From: Lysobacterales bacterium
Lineage (GTDB): Bacteria > Pseudomonadota > Gammaproteobacteria > Xanthomonadales > Rhodanobacteraceae
Reading direction: 5' to 3'
Assembly (NCBI GenBank): GCA_016707485.1
Contig: JADJHN010000002.1
Location: 1,426,001-1,490,000, forward strand
Length of the DNA stretch: 64,000 bases
This document shows positions 9,785-18,608 of this stretch, piece by piece. Below the pieces are notes generated by a model. That model did no database searches, had not been told where the DNA came from, and saw only the letters and a program-made list of their open reading frames with translations. Numbering within the stretch: position 1 is the first letter of the stretch; each line of letters begins with the position of its first letter. The position numbers and the translations under genes are program-made.

Positions 9785-10813
9785 ATGTCTGCACGAATCA
9801 CCGATCTTCCTCGATTGCTCGGCGCCTCTCCGCTCAAGCCGGTCTGGCTGATTGCCGGGGCCGAGCATCTGCTGGTCATGGAAGCCGCCGACCGCTTGCG
9901 CGCGCGTGCCCGCGAACTGGGCTTTGCCGAGCGCGAGATCCATGATGTCGACCATCGCTTCGACTGGAACGAACTGGCCATGTCGGGCGCGGCGATGTCG
10001 CTGTTTTCCACGCTTCGACTGATCGAGTTGCGCATGCCGACCGGCAAGCCCGGCAAGGAGGGTTCCGCCGCGATCAGTGCCTGGTGCGCCGATCCGCCGC
10101 CGGATACCTTGCTGCTGATCACCGCGCAGGAATGGAGCAAGGCGCACGAAGGGGCTTGGTACAGCGCCGTCGAGCGCCTTGGCGTGGCCATGCCGGTGTG
10201 GCCGCTCAAGCGCGAGGAAATGCCGGCGTGGATTTCCGCGCGCATGCAATCGCGTGGCCTCAGGGCAACGGCGGACGCGATCGAATTGCTGGCCGAACGC
10301 ATCGAGGGCAACCTGCTCGCGGCGGCACAGGAAATCGACAAGCTCGCCCTGCTGGTTGGCGACAGCCTGCTCGATATCGACTTGCTCGAACGCAGTGTTG
10401 CAGACGATGCACGATTCGATGCCTTTCGCCTGACCGATGCGGCGATTGCCGGCGATGCGGCACGTGCCTTGCGCATGGTCGAGGGCTTGCGCGCCGAGGG
10501 CGCCGAGGCGATCCCGCTGCTCGGCTGGCTGCTCAACCAGTTGCGCGTGCTTTATCGACTGGCCAACGCCGGCGGCAATCTCGCCCAGGCATTCAAGACC
10601 GAGCGCATCTGGGATGCCAGACAGGCCGCTTTCAAGCGCGCGCTCAAAGCCGGCGATGCCGCGCACTGGGAGCGCTGCATCATCCATCTCGGTCGCATCG
10701 ACCGTATTGCCAAGGGCCGCGGCTCGGGCGATGTCTGGCGCGAGATCGAACGCCTGGTCACGGCAATCGCGATGCCCCGCGGTGGTGCCGGATTGCTTGC
10801 CGCCGGCTCCTGA
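9785..10813 (+). CDS. holA: DNA polymerase III delta subunit
   Basis: 342 residues from the ATG at 9785 (MSARITDLPRLLG); the frame is open further upstream but that part does not look like HolA. The protein is the clamp-loader subunit that opens the beta clamp. Family landmarks include PVWLIAGAEHLLVMEA near the start, SLFSTLRLIELRMPTGKPG, and the C-terminal helical domain with LGWLLNQLRVLYRLA. It is separated from lptE by the exporter operon and followed 20 bp later by nadD. Confidence 0.93.
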   Translation: MSARITDLPRLLGASPLKPVWLIAGAEHLLVMEAADRLRARARELGFAEREIHDVDHRFDWNELAMSGAAMSLFSTLRLIELRMPTGKPGKEGSAAISAWCADPPPDTLLLITAQEWSKAHEGAWYSAVERLGVAMPVWPLKREEMPAWISARMQSRGLRATADAIELLAERIEGNLLAAAQEIDKLALLVGDSLLDIDLLERSVADDARFDAFRLTDAAIAGDAARALRMVEGLRAEGAEAIPLLGWLLNQLRVLYRLANAGGNLAQAFKTERIWDARQAAFKRALKAGDAAHWERCIIHLGRIDRIAKGRGSGDVWREIERLVTAIAMPRGGAGLLAAGS

Positions 10814-10833
10814 GCGGCACGCACGATACGCCG

Positions 10834-11511
10834 ATGAGCACCGCGACCGACCGACCGCTGGCCTTTCTCGGCGGCACCTTCGATCCGGTGCACCTCGGCC
10901 ATTTGCGCGTGGCCTGGGAAGCCGCGGAATTTCTCGGTGCCGATGTCCACCTGATGCCCGCCAACGTGCCGCCGCATCGTGCGCAACCCATTGCCAGCGC
11001 GGCGCAGCGCGTGGCCATCCTGCGTGCCGCATTGCAGGGCCAGGAGCGCTTGATCCTCGACGAGCGCGAACTGCGCCGCGACGGCCCTTCCTACACGGTC
11101 GACACGCTGGTCGCCTTGCGCAAGGAAATCGGTGCGACGCGCCCGGTCGTGCTGCTGGTCGGCGCGGATGCGTTTTCCGGCCTGCCGAGCTGGCATCGCT
11201 GGCGCGAGTTGTTCGACCTCGCCCACATCGGCGTGCTCACGCGCGCCGGCCACGAAATCATCGAATCGGCCGAGTTGATCGGACAAATCGGCACGCGCCG
11301 GACGGATTCCCCGGCGGAACTGCGACAAAGTGCAAACGGTGCAGTGATCGAGATTCGTGTTTCCGCCCTGGAAATCTCCGCCACGCAGATCCGCCACGAA
11401 CTCGCCGCAGGCCGCGAGCCGCGTTATCTCGTCCCCGCAGGAGTGCTCGCCGACGAATCGCTGCTGCGGCCGTATCGAACGCCAGCTGGAGACAGCCGCA
11501 GCGTGTCTTGA
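10834..11511 (+). CDS. nadD: Nicotinate-nucleotide adenylyltransferase
   Basis: 225 residues from the ATG at 10834. It makes deamido-NAD from nicotinate mononucleotide and ATP. The nucleotidyltransferase motif GGTFDPVHLGHL is at residues 13-24 and the ISATQIRHEL signature near the C-terminus. It ends one base before the stop codon of the convergent enoyl-CoA isomerase-like gene, so the two genes abut tail to tail with no space for a terminator. Confidence 0.95.
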   Translation: MSTATDRPLAFLGGTFDPVHLGHLRVAWEAAEFLGADVHLMPANVPPHRAQPIASAAQRVAILRAALQGQERLILDERELRRDGPSYTVDTLVALRKEIGATRPVVLLVGADAFSGLPSWHRWRELFDLAHIGVLTRAGHEIIESAELIGQIGTRRTDSPAELRQSANGAVIEIRVSALEISATQIRHELAAGREPRYLVPAGVLADESLLRPYRTPAGDSRSVS

Positions 11512-12276
11512 TCAGCCACGCTTGGCCTTGAGTTTGGCGACCAGGTCGCCGAGCACGTGTTGCGCTTCGACACTGAACCAGCGCTTGGCGAATTCATCGT
11601 CGCTGGCCTTGTCGACGCGGTCGAATTCGGCGTGCAGGTCGGCGCGGGCAATGCGCCGGGTTTCGCTCATGGCTTCAGGTGGGTGCCGGAGCAGGTCCTG
11701 CAGCCAGCCAATGGCGCGGCCGACGACCAGCTCGGTTTCCACCAGCTCGTCGACGAGGCCGATGCGATGCGCTTCCTCGGCATCGATCATGGCACCGGCG
11801 ACCATCAGTCGTTCGGCGCGATGCGCGCCAAGCAGGCGTCGCATGGCGGCCTGGATGATCGCCGGAACCACGAGCCCGACCTGCACCTCGTTGAGACCGA
11901 TGCGGAAATCGCCACGCGCCATGATGCGATAGTCGCAATACAGCGTGAGCACGGCACCACCGGCAGGACTGTGGCCGGTGATCGCCGCGACAATCGGGAT
12001 CGGCGAGCGTGCAAGCGCTTCGCAGAGGCCAATGAATACCTTCCAGAACGCGCCCATGGCCGGGCGATCCAGTTGCAACAGGCTCGGCACGTCGAGTCCG
12101 GCCGAAAACATGCCGGGGTGGCCGGAAAGCACGATGCCGCGCGCGCCCTTGCCGGGTGCCGACAACACCGCATCGCGCAGCATGCCGACCAGTTCAGGAT
12201 TCAAGGCATTGACCGGCGGTCGCGCCAGGCGCAGTTCGTGGACGGTATCGTGGGTGATGGTTTCGAGCAGGGTCAT
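11512..12276 (-). CDS. Enoyl-CoA hydratase/isomerase family protein, delta3-delta2-enoyl-CoA isomerase-like
   Basis: 254 residues with a crotonase fold. FSAGLDVPSL and the ITGHSPAGGAVL turn form the oxyanion hole region. The single acidic residue in IGLNEVQVGL matches the catalytic Glu of mitochondrial-type enoyl-CoA isomerase (ECI1), which moves double bonds during unsaturated fatty-acid oxidation. The second hydratase Glu is not apparent, so isomerase is more likely than hydratase. The gene stands alone, convergent with nadD. Confidence 0.8.
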   Translation of the reverse strand: MTLLETITHDTVHELRLARPPVNALNPELVGMLRDAVLSAPGKGARGIVLSGHPGMFSAGLDVPSLLQLDRPAMGAFWKVFIGLCEALARSPIPIVAAITGHSPAGGAVLTLYCDYRIMARGDFRIGLNEVQVGLVVPAIIQAAMRRLLGAHRAERLMVAGAMIDAEEAHRIGLVDELVETELVVGRAIGWLQDLLRHPPEAMSETRRIARADLHAEFDRVDKASDDEFAKRWFSVEAQHVLGDLVAKLKAKRG

Positions 12277-12589
12277 GGGATGTTCCGGCGGTGGATGTCG
12301 GCTGTCGGCCTTCGACCATCATGGTACGGATCCGGCGAAACAGACAAGGGCAAGCGGGGCGGGATGTCTCCCGCAATGTCCATTCACGGGCTCGTACCTC
12401 GGACATCCATGTTCTTGCGTGCGCGGCAAAGCCAAAGCAATTTCCCGCACGCTTCCGGTCCGGATTCAGTCATCCAGCATCCAGTAGAGGAAGCCGGGTT
12501 CGGTCGCGATGCGCTGGCGGCTGCGGCAACCGGTGGCAGGCCTGCGGGGTCGGCTGCCGCTATCATGGGCGTTCATTCTGGAGATGCCG
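12277..12589. other. Intergenic region without a gene (divergent promoter region)
   Basis: 313 bp between the start of the isomerase-like gene and the copper chaperone gene. No convincing reading frame or structured RNA was seen. A TATCAT hexamer at 12561-12566, about 24 bp before the chaperone start, is a plausible -10 element for that gene. Confidence 0.4.
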
Positions 12590-13057
12590 ATGAAATCCCT
12601 GCCCCGTCTGCTCATGATCATTGCCTTGTTCTGCCTGGCGCCATCGGCGCTGTTTGCCGCGCAGCTTGGCGTATCGAACGCGTGGATACCGCAGGCGCCC
12701 CCGGGCGCGGCCATGCTTGCCGGTTACCTGACGATCAAGAACACCGGTGATGCGCCGGTCAGCATCCTTGCGGCGCAAAGCGACCGTTTCCGTACTGTCT
12801 CCGTGCACCAGACCGTAATCGAGAATGGCGTGGCGCGGATGCGTGAGCTCAACAGCCTCGAAATCGCGCCGGGCCAGGAAGTGAAGTTCGCCCCGGGCGG
12901 CATGCACCTGATGTTGATGCAGCCGCGCAAGGACGTGAATCCCGGCGACCGCATCGAGATCACCTTGCTGATTTCGGATGGCACGCGGGTGCCGGCGATT
13001 TTCGAGGTGCAGGCTGCCGACCCGGGCGCCAACGACAGGCACGAACACCATCATTGA
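12590..13057 (+). CDS. Periplasmic copper chaperone, PCu(A)C family
   Basis: 155 residues from the ATG at 12590, which has a GGAG site 6-7 bases upstream; an ATG two codons earlier is too close to it. A signal peptide (residues 1-24, ending LFA-A) is followed by the PCu(A)C domain. The copper ligands follow the family pattern H-x10-M ... H-x-M: H73, M84, H106 and M108. The C-terminus NDRHEHHH is a further metal-binding tail. Such proteins deliver Cu(I) to cytochrome oxidase CuA sites. No Sco or oxidase gene is adjacent. Confidence 0.9.
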   Translation: MKSLPRLLMIIALFCLAPSALFAAQLGVSNAWIPQAPPGAAMLAGYLTIKNTGDAPVSILAAQSDRFRTVSVHQTVIENGVARMRELNSLEIAPGQEVKFAPGGMHLMLMQPRKDVNPGDRIEITLLISDGTRVPAIFEVQAADPGANDRHEHHH

Positions 13058-13225
13058 GCGGTGCCAGCCCGGCTTGATGGTCACGCCCATGCGGCAGTGA
13101 ATCCGGGCATCCTGGTGGATCGAGAACAGGTGCGGGTGCGTCGGTGCGTTGTGCCGATTGCCTTTTGTTGCAATGCATCGAAGAATGCCTGACTCGCTGC
13201 CCGAGCCCGCCAAGATCCTCAAGTC

Positions 13226-15835
13226 GTGAACCAGCCCAATACCTCCCTCACCGCCGACGCCCCCTGGGTTGTCGTCAAGTTCGGTGGTACCAGCGTCTCC
13301 ACGCGCCCGCGCTGGGACAATATCGCGAGTATTGCAGCGACGCATCGCGAGGCCGGCAAACGCGTTTTGATCGTGGTCTCGGCGCTGTCGGGCATCACCG
13401 ATCTGCTGAAGGGCATTGGCGATGGCTGCGCCGACCTGCCACGTTGCATGGAACTGCGCGAGACGATCGTGGCGCGCCATCGCATGCTGTTTGGCGAGTT
13501 GGGTCTGCCCAGGCGCAACGCCATCGATGCCTGGATGATGCGGCTGGAGCATCTGCTGGCCGATCCACGCCGTGGCAGCGGCGCTTTCGACTGGCAGGCC
13601 GAGGTCCTGGCGATTGGTGAACTTTCCTCGAGCACGCTCGGTTCGATGTATCTGAATGCGCTGGGCTTGACCACGCACTGGCTCGATTCGCGCGAGTACC
13701 TGCAGGCCGAAGCCTTGCCGAACCAGAGCCTGTGGGGACGCTGGTTGTCGGCTTCTGTGCGCGTTCGCCATGATCCGGAGATTGCCGCGGAGCTGGCGGC
13801 GCGCGGTGACGTCTTCATCGCCCAGGGCTTCATCGCGCGCAGCGGCGATGGCAAGACAGCGGTGCTCGGCCGTGGCGGTTCGGATACCTCGGCCGCGTAT
13901 TTCGGTGCCGTGCTGAAAGCCGAAGCGGTAGAGATCTGGACCGATGTGCCGGGCATGTTCAGCGCCAATCCGCGGCAGGTTCCGGATGCGCGCCTGTTGG
14001 CCAGGCTGGATTACGCCGAGGCCCAGGAAATCGCCACGACGGGTGCGAAAGTGCTGCATCCGCGCTGCATCCATCCAGTGCGTGACGCGCGCGTGCCGAT
14101 CCGCATCAAGGACACCAACCGGCCGCAACTGCCGGGTACCGAAATCCTCTGGAACACGCAATCGACGACACCCAGCATCAAGGCGATCAGTTCGCGCAAG
14201 GGCATTACCCTGGTGTCGATGGAATCGATCAGCATGTGGCAGCAGGTCGGTTTCCTTGCCGATGTGTTCGAGGCCTTCAAGCGCCATGGCTTGTCGGTCG
14301 ACCTGATCGGCTCGGCGGAAACCAATGTCACCGTCTCGCTCGATCCGTCGGAAAACCTGCTCAACACCGACGTGCTGGCGCGCTTGTGCGTCGATCTCGA
14401 AGCATTCTGCCGGGTCAAGGTGATTGCGCCGTGTGCGGCGATCACCCTGGTCGGACGCGGCATGCGCGCGATGCTGCACCGGCTTTCCGCCGTGCTTGCC
14501 GAGTTTGGTGCGCTCGATGTGCACCTGATCTCGCAGTCCTCGAACAATCTCAACCTCACGTTCGTGATCGATGAGGCCGTGGTCGATACGTTGATCCCGC
14601 GCTTGCATGCCATGTTGATCCGCGCCGAGGTCATGCGTGTCGACGATGCCTCGGTGTTCGGCCCGAGCTGGCGCGAATTGGCCGAGGAGGCGACTTCGAT
14701 TCGCCAGCCGCCGTGGTGGCAGCGCGAGCGTGCCCGCCTGCTTGAACTTGCGACGACGGCGACGCCGCGCTACGTCTACAGTCTCGACCAGGTGCGCGAG
14801 CAGGCGCGAGGCTTGCTTGGACTCGGCATGGTCGATCGCTGGCATTACGCGCTGAAGGCCAACCCGCATCCGCAAATCCTGCGTTGCCTGCATGCCGAAG
14901 GCTTTGCTTTCGAATGCGTTTCATGGAACGAAGTGCTGGCGGTACGCGCTGCCCTGCCGGATCTGCCGGCGGAACGCATTTTGTTCACGCCGAATTTCGC
15001 GCCGCGCGAGGAATACCGGGCGGCGCTCGCCGCCGGCGCGCGCGTGACCCTCGATGGCCTGCACCCGATGCTCGAGTGGGGAACCGATTTCGCCGACCAC
15101 GATATTTTCCTGCGCGTCGATCTGGGCATCGGTCGCGGCCATCACGACAAGGTCAGGACCGGCGGTGCGCAATCGAAATTCGGCGTGGCGCTGGATGAGG
15201 TCGAAACCTTCCGCAGCCACGCGCGCCGACATGGCGCGCGCATCGTCGGCCTGCACGCGCACCTCGGCTCGGGTATCCTCGATGCGCAACATTGGCGCAG
15301 CGTGCACGTGCAGCTAGCCAGCCTGGCCGAACGCTTCAATCGCATCGAAGTGCTTGATCTGGGTGGCGGGCTGGGCGTGCCATCGCGGCCCGACGATGTG
15401 CCGCTGGACCTTGCCGCGCTCGGCGAGGCATTGGCGGAAGTCAAGCAGGCCTATCCGCAATTCCAGTTGTGGATGGAACCGGGTCGATATCTGGTCGCCG
15501 AGGCCGGCGTGCTGCTGGCGCGCGTGACGCAGACCAAGCGCAAGGGCGATGTGCACTATGTCGGCGTCAACGCGGGCATGAATTCGCTGATTCGTCCGGC
15601 CCTGTACGAAGCCTGGCACGAGATAGTGAACCTGAGTCGCCTCGACGCGCCGGCCGGGGAGTTGGTGCAGATCGTCGGCCCGATCTGCGAAAGCGGTGAC
15701 GTGCTCGGCAACAACCGGCGCCTGCCGGCATGCCGGGAAGGCGACGTGATCCTGATTGCCGAAGCCGGTGCGTATGGCGCGGTGATGGCGTCGCGCTACA
15801 ACTTGCGTGAACCGGCTGGCGAGGTGTGCCTGTGA
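13226..15835 (+). CDS. lysAC: Bifunctional aspartokinase / diaminopimelate decarboxylase
   Basis: 869 residues with a GTG start at 13226. The N-terminal half is a lysine-sensitive-type aspartokinase: KFGGTSV near residue 18, GRGGSDTSA, then two ACT domains (about 320-470, with GITLVSMESISMW). The C-terminal half is a PLP-dependent diaminopimelate decarboxylase: YALKANPHP with the PLP Lys near 545, HLGSG, LDLGGGLGVP and GPICESGD. The fusion joins the first and last steps of lysine/diaminopimelate synthesis and is known in Xanthomonadales. It overlaps murL by 4 bp, linking lysine to wall precursor synthesis. A possible promoter (TTGCCT, 17 bp, AAGAAT) lies at 13158-13186. Confidence 0.95.
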   Translation: MNQPNTSLTADAPWVVVKFGGTSVSTRPRWDNIASIAATHREAGKRVLIVVSALSGITDLLKGIGDGCADLPRCMELRETIVARHRMLFGELGLPRRNAIDAWMMRLEHLLADPRRGSGAFDWQAEVLAIGELSSSTLGSMYLNALGLTTHWLDSREYLQAEALPNQSLWGRWLSASVRVRHDPEIAAELAARGDVFIAQGFIARSGDGKTAVLGRGGSDTSAAYFGAVLKAEAVEIWTDVPGMFSANPRQVPDARLLARLDYAEAQEIATTGAKVLHPRCIHPVRDARVPIRIKDTNRPQLPGTEILWNTQSTTPSIKAISSRKGITLVSMESISMWQQVGFLADVFEAFKRHGLSVDLIGSAETNVTVSLDPSENLLNTDVLARLCVDLEAFCRVKVIAPCAAITLVGRGMRAMLHRLSAVLAEFGALDVHLISQSSNNLNLTFVIDEAVVDTLIPRLHAMLIRAEVMRVDDASVFGPSWRELAEEATSIRQPPWWQRERARLLELATTATPRYVYSLDQVREQARGLLGLGMVDRWHYALKANPHPQILRCLHAEGFAFECVSWNEVLAVRAALPDLPAERILFTPNFAPREEYRAALAAGARVTLDGLHPMLEWGTDFADHDIFLRVDLGIGRGHHDKVRTGGAQSKFGVALDEVETFRSHARRHGARIVGLHAHLGSGILDAQHWRSVHVQLASLAERFNRIEVLDLGGGLGVPSRPDDVPLDLAALGEALAEVKQAYPQFQLWMEPGRYLVAEAGVLLARVTQTKRKGDVHYVGVNAGMNSLIRPALYEAWHEIVNLSRLDAPAGELVQIVGPICESGDVLGNNRRLPACREGDVILIAEAGAYGAVMASRYNLREPAGEVCL

Positions 15836-17214
15836 ATTCCGTTGACCCACGCGAGGCGCAGGCCTTCCGCTTTGTCCGCCGTGACTATGCGGCTGGCGAG
15901 GTGCGCCTGGTCTATGCCTTCGACGATGGCCCCGAGTTGATCGAGTGCATAGGATTTCCGCATGCGCCGGACTTGCCGCGCGAGCGCCAGGCGGCGTTCG
16001 ATGCGGCACTCGATCTGCTGCACTGGATTGCCGGCGTCAGTTATTACAAGGCCGGCGTGCCCGCGCAGATCCGCATTGAAAGTGCCGAGCTGGATGCCGC
16101 GTCGGTGGCGTTTCTCGATGCCTTGTACGTGCATGGACTCGGCGAGTTCGGTTTCCACAACAAGATTGACTTGCGCGCACGCATCCGCTTCCCCGCTCAT
16201 TCCCGTCATCCCGGCCTTCGCGGGGATGAAGGTGAGACAAGTCGGGAATCCGCGGGTGAGCGAGGTCTTGCACTCGGACTGCCGCGCAGCACCCTGGTGC
16301 CGATTGGCGGCGGCAAGGATTCGCTGGTCAGCGTCGAGCTTCTCAAGCATGCGGGTGAAAACGCCACGGCGGTCTGGATCGGCAGTTCCGGCCTGATCGA
16401 ATCCTGCGCCCGGCGCACCGGCCTGCCGATGCTCAACATCGCCCGCTCGATCTCGCCGCTGCTGTTTGACTACAACCGGGCCGGTGCCTTCAACGGGCAC
16501 ATCCCGGTGACGGCGATCAACTCGGCGATCCTCGTTGTTGCCGCCATCCTCTACGGCCACGACGCGATCGCCTTCTCCAACGAGCGTTCGGCATCGAGCG
16601 CCACCCTTGAATACGACGGCGTGCCGATCAACCACCAGTGGAGCAAGGGCTGGGAGTTCGAGCGCAGCTTTGCCGACCTCGTGCGCACGCGCGTTGCCGC
16701 AGATCTGCATTACTACTCGCTGCTGCGACCGCTGTCCGAGCTGGCGGTGGCGTCACGATTCGCGCGCAGCAACCGCTATGACGACGTGTTTTCGAGTTGC
16801 AACCGCAATTTCCGCATCCTCGGGCCGAAGCCTTCGGATCGCTGGTGCGGGCAGTGTCCCAAGTGCCATTTCGTCTTCCTCGCCCTTGCGCCGTTCATGC
16901 CCAAGCCACGCCTGCTCGGCATCTTCGGGCGCAACCTGCTCGATGATCCGGCGCAAGTTGGCGGTTTCGATGCCTTGATCGAATACCGCGATCACAAGCC
17001 GTTCGAGTGCGTCGGCGAAGGACGCGAGTCGCGCGCTGCGATGGCCGAATTGGCAAGTCGGGCCGAGTGGCGCGAGGACGCCATCATCGAGCGCTTCGCG
17101 CATGAAATCCTGCCCCGGCTCGATGCCGCCGAACTGGCGATCGCCCCCTTGCTGGTGGTCGCCGGCGAACAGCGCATTCCGCCCCGCCTGCTGGCCTTGA
17201 TCGGGCAGGATTGA
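15832..17214 (+). CDS. murL: UDP-MurNAc-L-Ala-L-Glu epimerase MurL
   Basis: 460 residues. I chose the GTG at 15832, which has a GAGG site and overlaps the lysAC stop by 4 bp. MurL inverts the terminal L-Glu of UDP-MurNAc-L-Ala-L-Glu to D-Glu, and with MurD2 replaces the MurI/MurD route. The ATP-pyrophosphatase-like PIGGGKDSL motif (about 158), SNERSASSATLEYDG, and the CGQCPKCHFVFL cysteine cluster identify it. About 27 residues (roughly 121-149) are encoded by a palindromic repeat inserted in frame and have no counterpart in the surrounding fold. murD2 follows directly. Confidence 0.88.
   Translation: MNSVDPREAQAFRFVRRDYAAGEVRLVYAFDDGPELIECIGFPHAPDLPRERQAAFDAALDLLHWIAGVSYYKAGVPAQIRIESAELDAASVAFLDALYVHGLGEFGFHNKIDLRARIRFPAHSRHPGLRGDEGETSRESAGERGLALGLPRSTLVPIGGGKDSLVSVELLKHAGENATAVWIGSSGLIESCARRTGLPMLNIARSISPLLFDYNRAGAFNGHIPVTAINSAILVVAAILYGHDAIAFSNERSASSATLEYDGVPINHQWSKGWEFERSFADLVRTRVAADLHYYSLLRPLSELAVASRFARSNRYDDVFSSCNRNFRILGPKPSDRWCGQCPKCHFVFLALAPFMPKPRLLGIFGRNLLDDPAQVGGFDALIEYRDHKPFECVGEGRESRAAMAELASRAEWREDAIIERFAHEILPRLDAAELAIAPLLVVAGEQRIPPRLLALIGQD
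16193..16279 (+). repeat. Palindromic dispersed repeat inserted in frame inside murL
   Basis: The stretch contains CGTCATCCCGGCCTTCGCGG followed by GGATGA, a close match to the short dispersed palindromes (arms CATCCC/GGGATG) that are common between genes in many proteobacteria. Here it interrupts coding sequence, adds about 27 codons rich in His, Arg, Gly and Glu, and keeps the frame. The repeat boundaries are approximate. Confidence 0.6.
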
Positions 17215-17217
17215 GTG

Positions 17218-18579
17218 ATGCGCATTGCCGATCTCGCCAGGCTTCGCGTCGCCATCTGGGGGCTGGGGCGCGAGGGCCATGCGGCGCATGCGACCTTGCG
17301 CCGGCGCTTGCCGAAGTTGCCGCTGACCGTATTTTGCAGCGCTGCCGAGGCGCAAACCCTGGCCAGCCATCAAGCGCAGGATCGTCATGTCACCGAGGCA
17401 CCGACGGCGGCGGATCTTTCAGCATTCGACATCGTCATCAAGTCGCCGGGCATCAGTGCCTATCGGGCGGAGTTGCTTGAAGCGCAGCGCAACGGCACGC
17501 GCTTCACCTCGGCGACGGCGCTGTGGTTTGCCGAACATGCGCACTCTCGCGTGATCGCAGTCACCGGCACCAAGGGCAAGAGCACCACCAGTGCGCTGAT
17601 TGCCCACCTGATGCGCAGTCTTGGCCGGCGCACGGCGCTGGCCGGGAATATCGGCTTGCCGGTGCTGGAGTTGCTCGATCCGCCGCAGGAACCCGACTGG
17701 TGGGTGATCGAGCTGTCGAGTTTCCAGACCCGCGAAGCGGATCGTCTGCAGCTTGCGGTGATCACCAATATCGAGGAAGAACACCTGGACTGGCATGGCA
17801 GTCGCGAGCGCTATGTCGGGGACAAGCTCGCGCTGGCCTCGGTGGCGGAAACGCTGTTGATCAATGCCACGCAGACGGAGTTGCTGCGCCATACGGCCGG
17901 CCATCCGCAGCGCCGGTATTTCGGGACGACCGAGGGTTGGCATGTCGATGGCGGGTACATCATGCGGGGCGCGCAGCATGTCCTTGATCGATCGCAACTG
18001 CATTTGCCGGGATTGCACAACGCCTTGAATGCCTGCGCGGCACTCGCCGCACTCGAGGCCGTGGGCGAAGATGCGCTCGCTGCGGTGGCAAGCCTGGCCA
18101 CGTTCCGCGCCTTGCCACATCGCTTGCAGACGCTTGGCGAACGCGATGGCCTGCGCTGGATCGACGACAGCATCGCGACAACTCCGCAAGCGACCATCGA
18201 AGCCCTGCGCAGCGTGCAGGGAAGCGAGGTCAGCCTGATTGTCGGTGGCCATGATCGCGGCCTCGACTGGCGCGTGTTTGCCGAGCATGTGCGCCAGCAG
18301 CCGCCGCACTCGATCATCGCCAACGGGGCCAATGGCAAGCGCATCCATGCCTTGCTCGATGCTGCGTATGGCGGACCACATGACTGCGTGGCAAACCTCG
18401 CCGAAGCCGTGGCGCTGGCCCGCAAGCAGACGCCGGTCGGCGGAACCATCCTGCTTTCACCCGGCGCACCCAGCTTCGACCAGTTCCGCGATTACGCCGC
18501 CCGCGGGCGCGCATTTGCGGAGCTGGCCGGATACGATGCCGGCTTGATCGGACAGATCGAGGGTCTCGGCATCGCCTGA
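17218..18579 (+). CDS. murD2: UDP-MurNAc-L-alanine: L-glutamate ligase MurD2
   Basis: 453 residues from the ATG at 17218, 3 bp after the murL stop. A Mur ligase: Rossmann-like N-terminus (RVAIWGLGREGHA), P-loop VTGTKGKSTT near residue 115, central domain ELSSFQ and NIEEEHLDWHGS, and C-terminal LPHRLQTLGERDGLRWIDDS. MurD would normally add D-Glu. Adjacency to murL indicates the MurD2 type, which adds L-Glu to UDP-MurNAc-L-Ala for later epimerisation by MurL. The assignment as MurD2 rests on context and family knowledge. Confidence 0.87.
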   Translation: MRIADLARLRVAIWGLGREGHAAHATLRRRLPKLPLTVFCSAAEAQTLASHQAQDRHVTEAPTAADLSAFDIVIKSPGISAYRAELLEAQRNGTRFTSATALWFAEHAHSRVIAVTGTKGKSTTSALIAHLMRSLGRRTALAGNIGLPVLELLDPPQEPDWWVIELSSFQTREADRLQLAVITNIEEEHLDWHGSRERYVGDKLALASVAETLLINATQTELLRHTAGHPQRRYFGTTEGWHVDGGYIMRGAQHVLDRSQLHLPGLHNALNACAALAALEAVGEDALAAVASLATFRALPHRLQTLGERDGLRWIDDSIATTPQATIEALRSVQGSEVSLIVGGHDRGLDWRVFAEHVRQQPPHSIIANGANGKRIHALLDAAYGGPHDCVANLAEAVALARKQTPVGGTILLSPGAPSFDQFRDYAARGRAFAELAGYDAGLIGQIEGLGIA

Positions 18580-18580
18580 G

Positions 18581-18600
18581 GTCGCGCCCGCTGGCGCGGC
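18581..18600. terminator. Hairpin between murD2 and metF
   Basis: An 8-bp stem GTCGCGCC/GGCGCGGC with a CGCT loop (one G-T pair) lies between the convergent murD2 and metF genes. There is no T-tract on either side, so it may be a weak or Rho-assisted bidirectional terminator. Confidence 0.35.
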
Positions 18601-18608
18601 AACTCCTC

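Noticed and set aside
13058..13225. Lysine riboswitch before lysAC
   Set aside because: The interval is only 168 bp and lacks the L-box core; only a weak promoter-like pair was seen.
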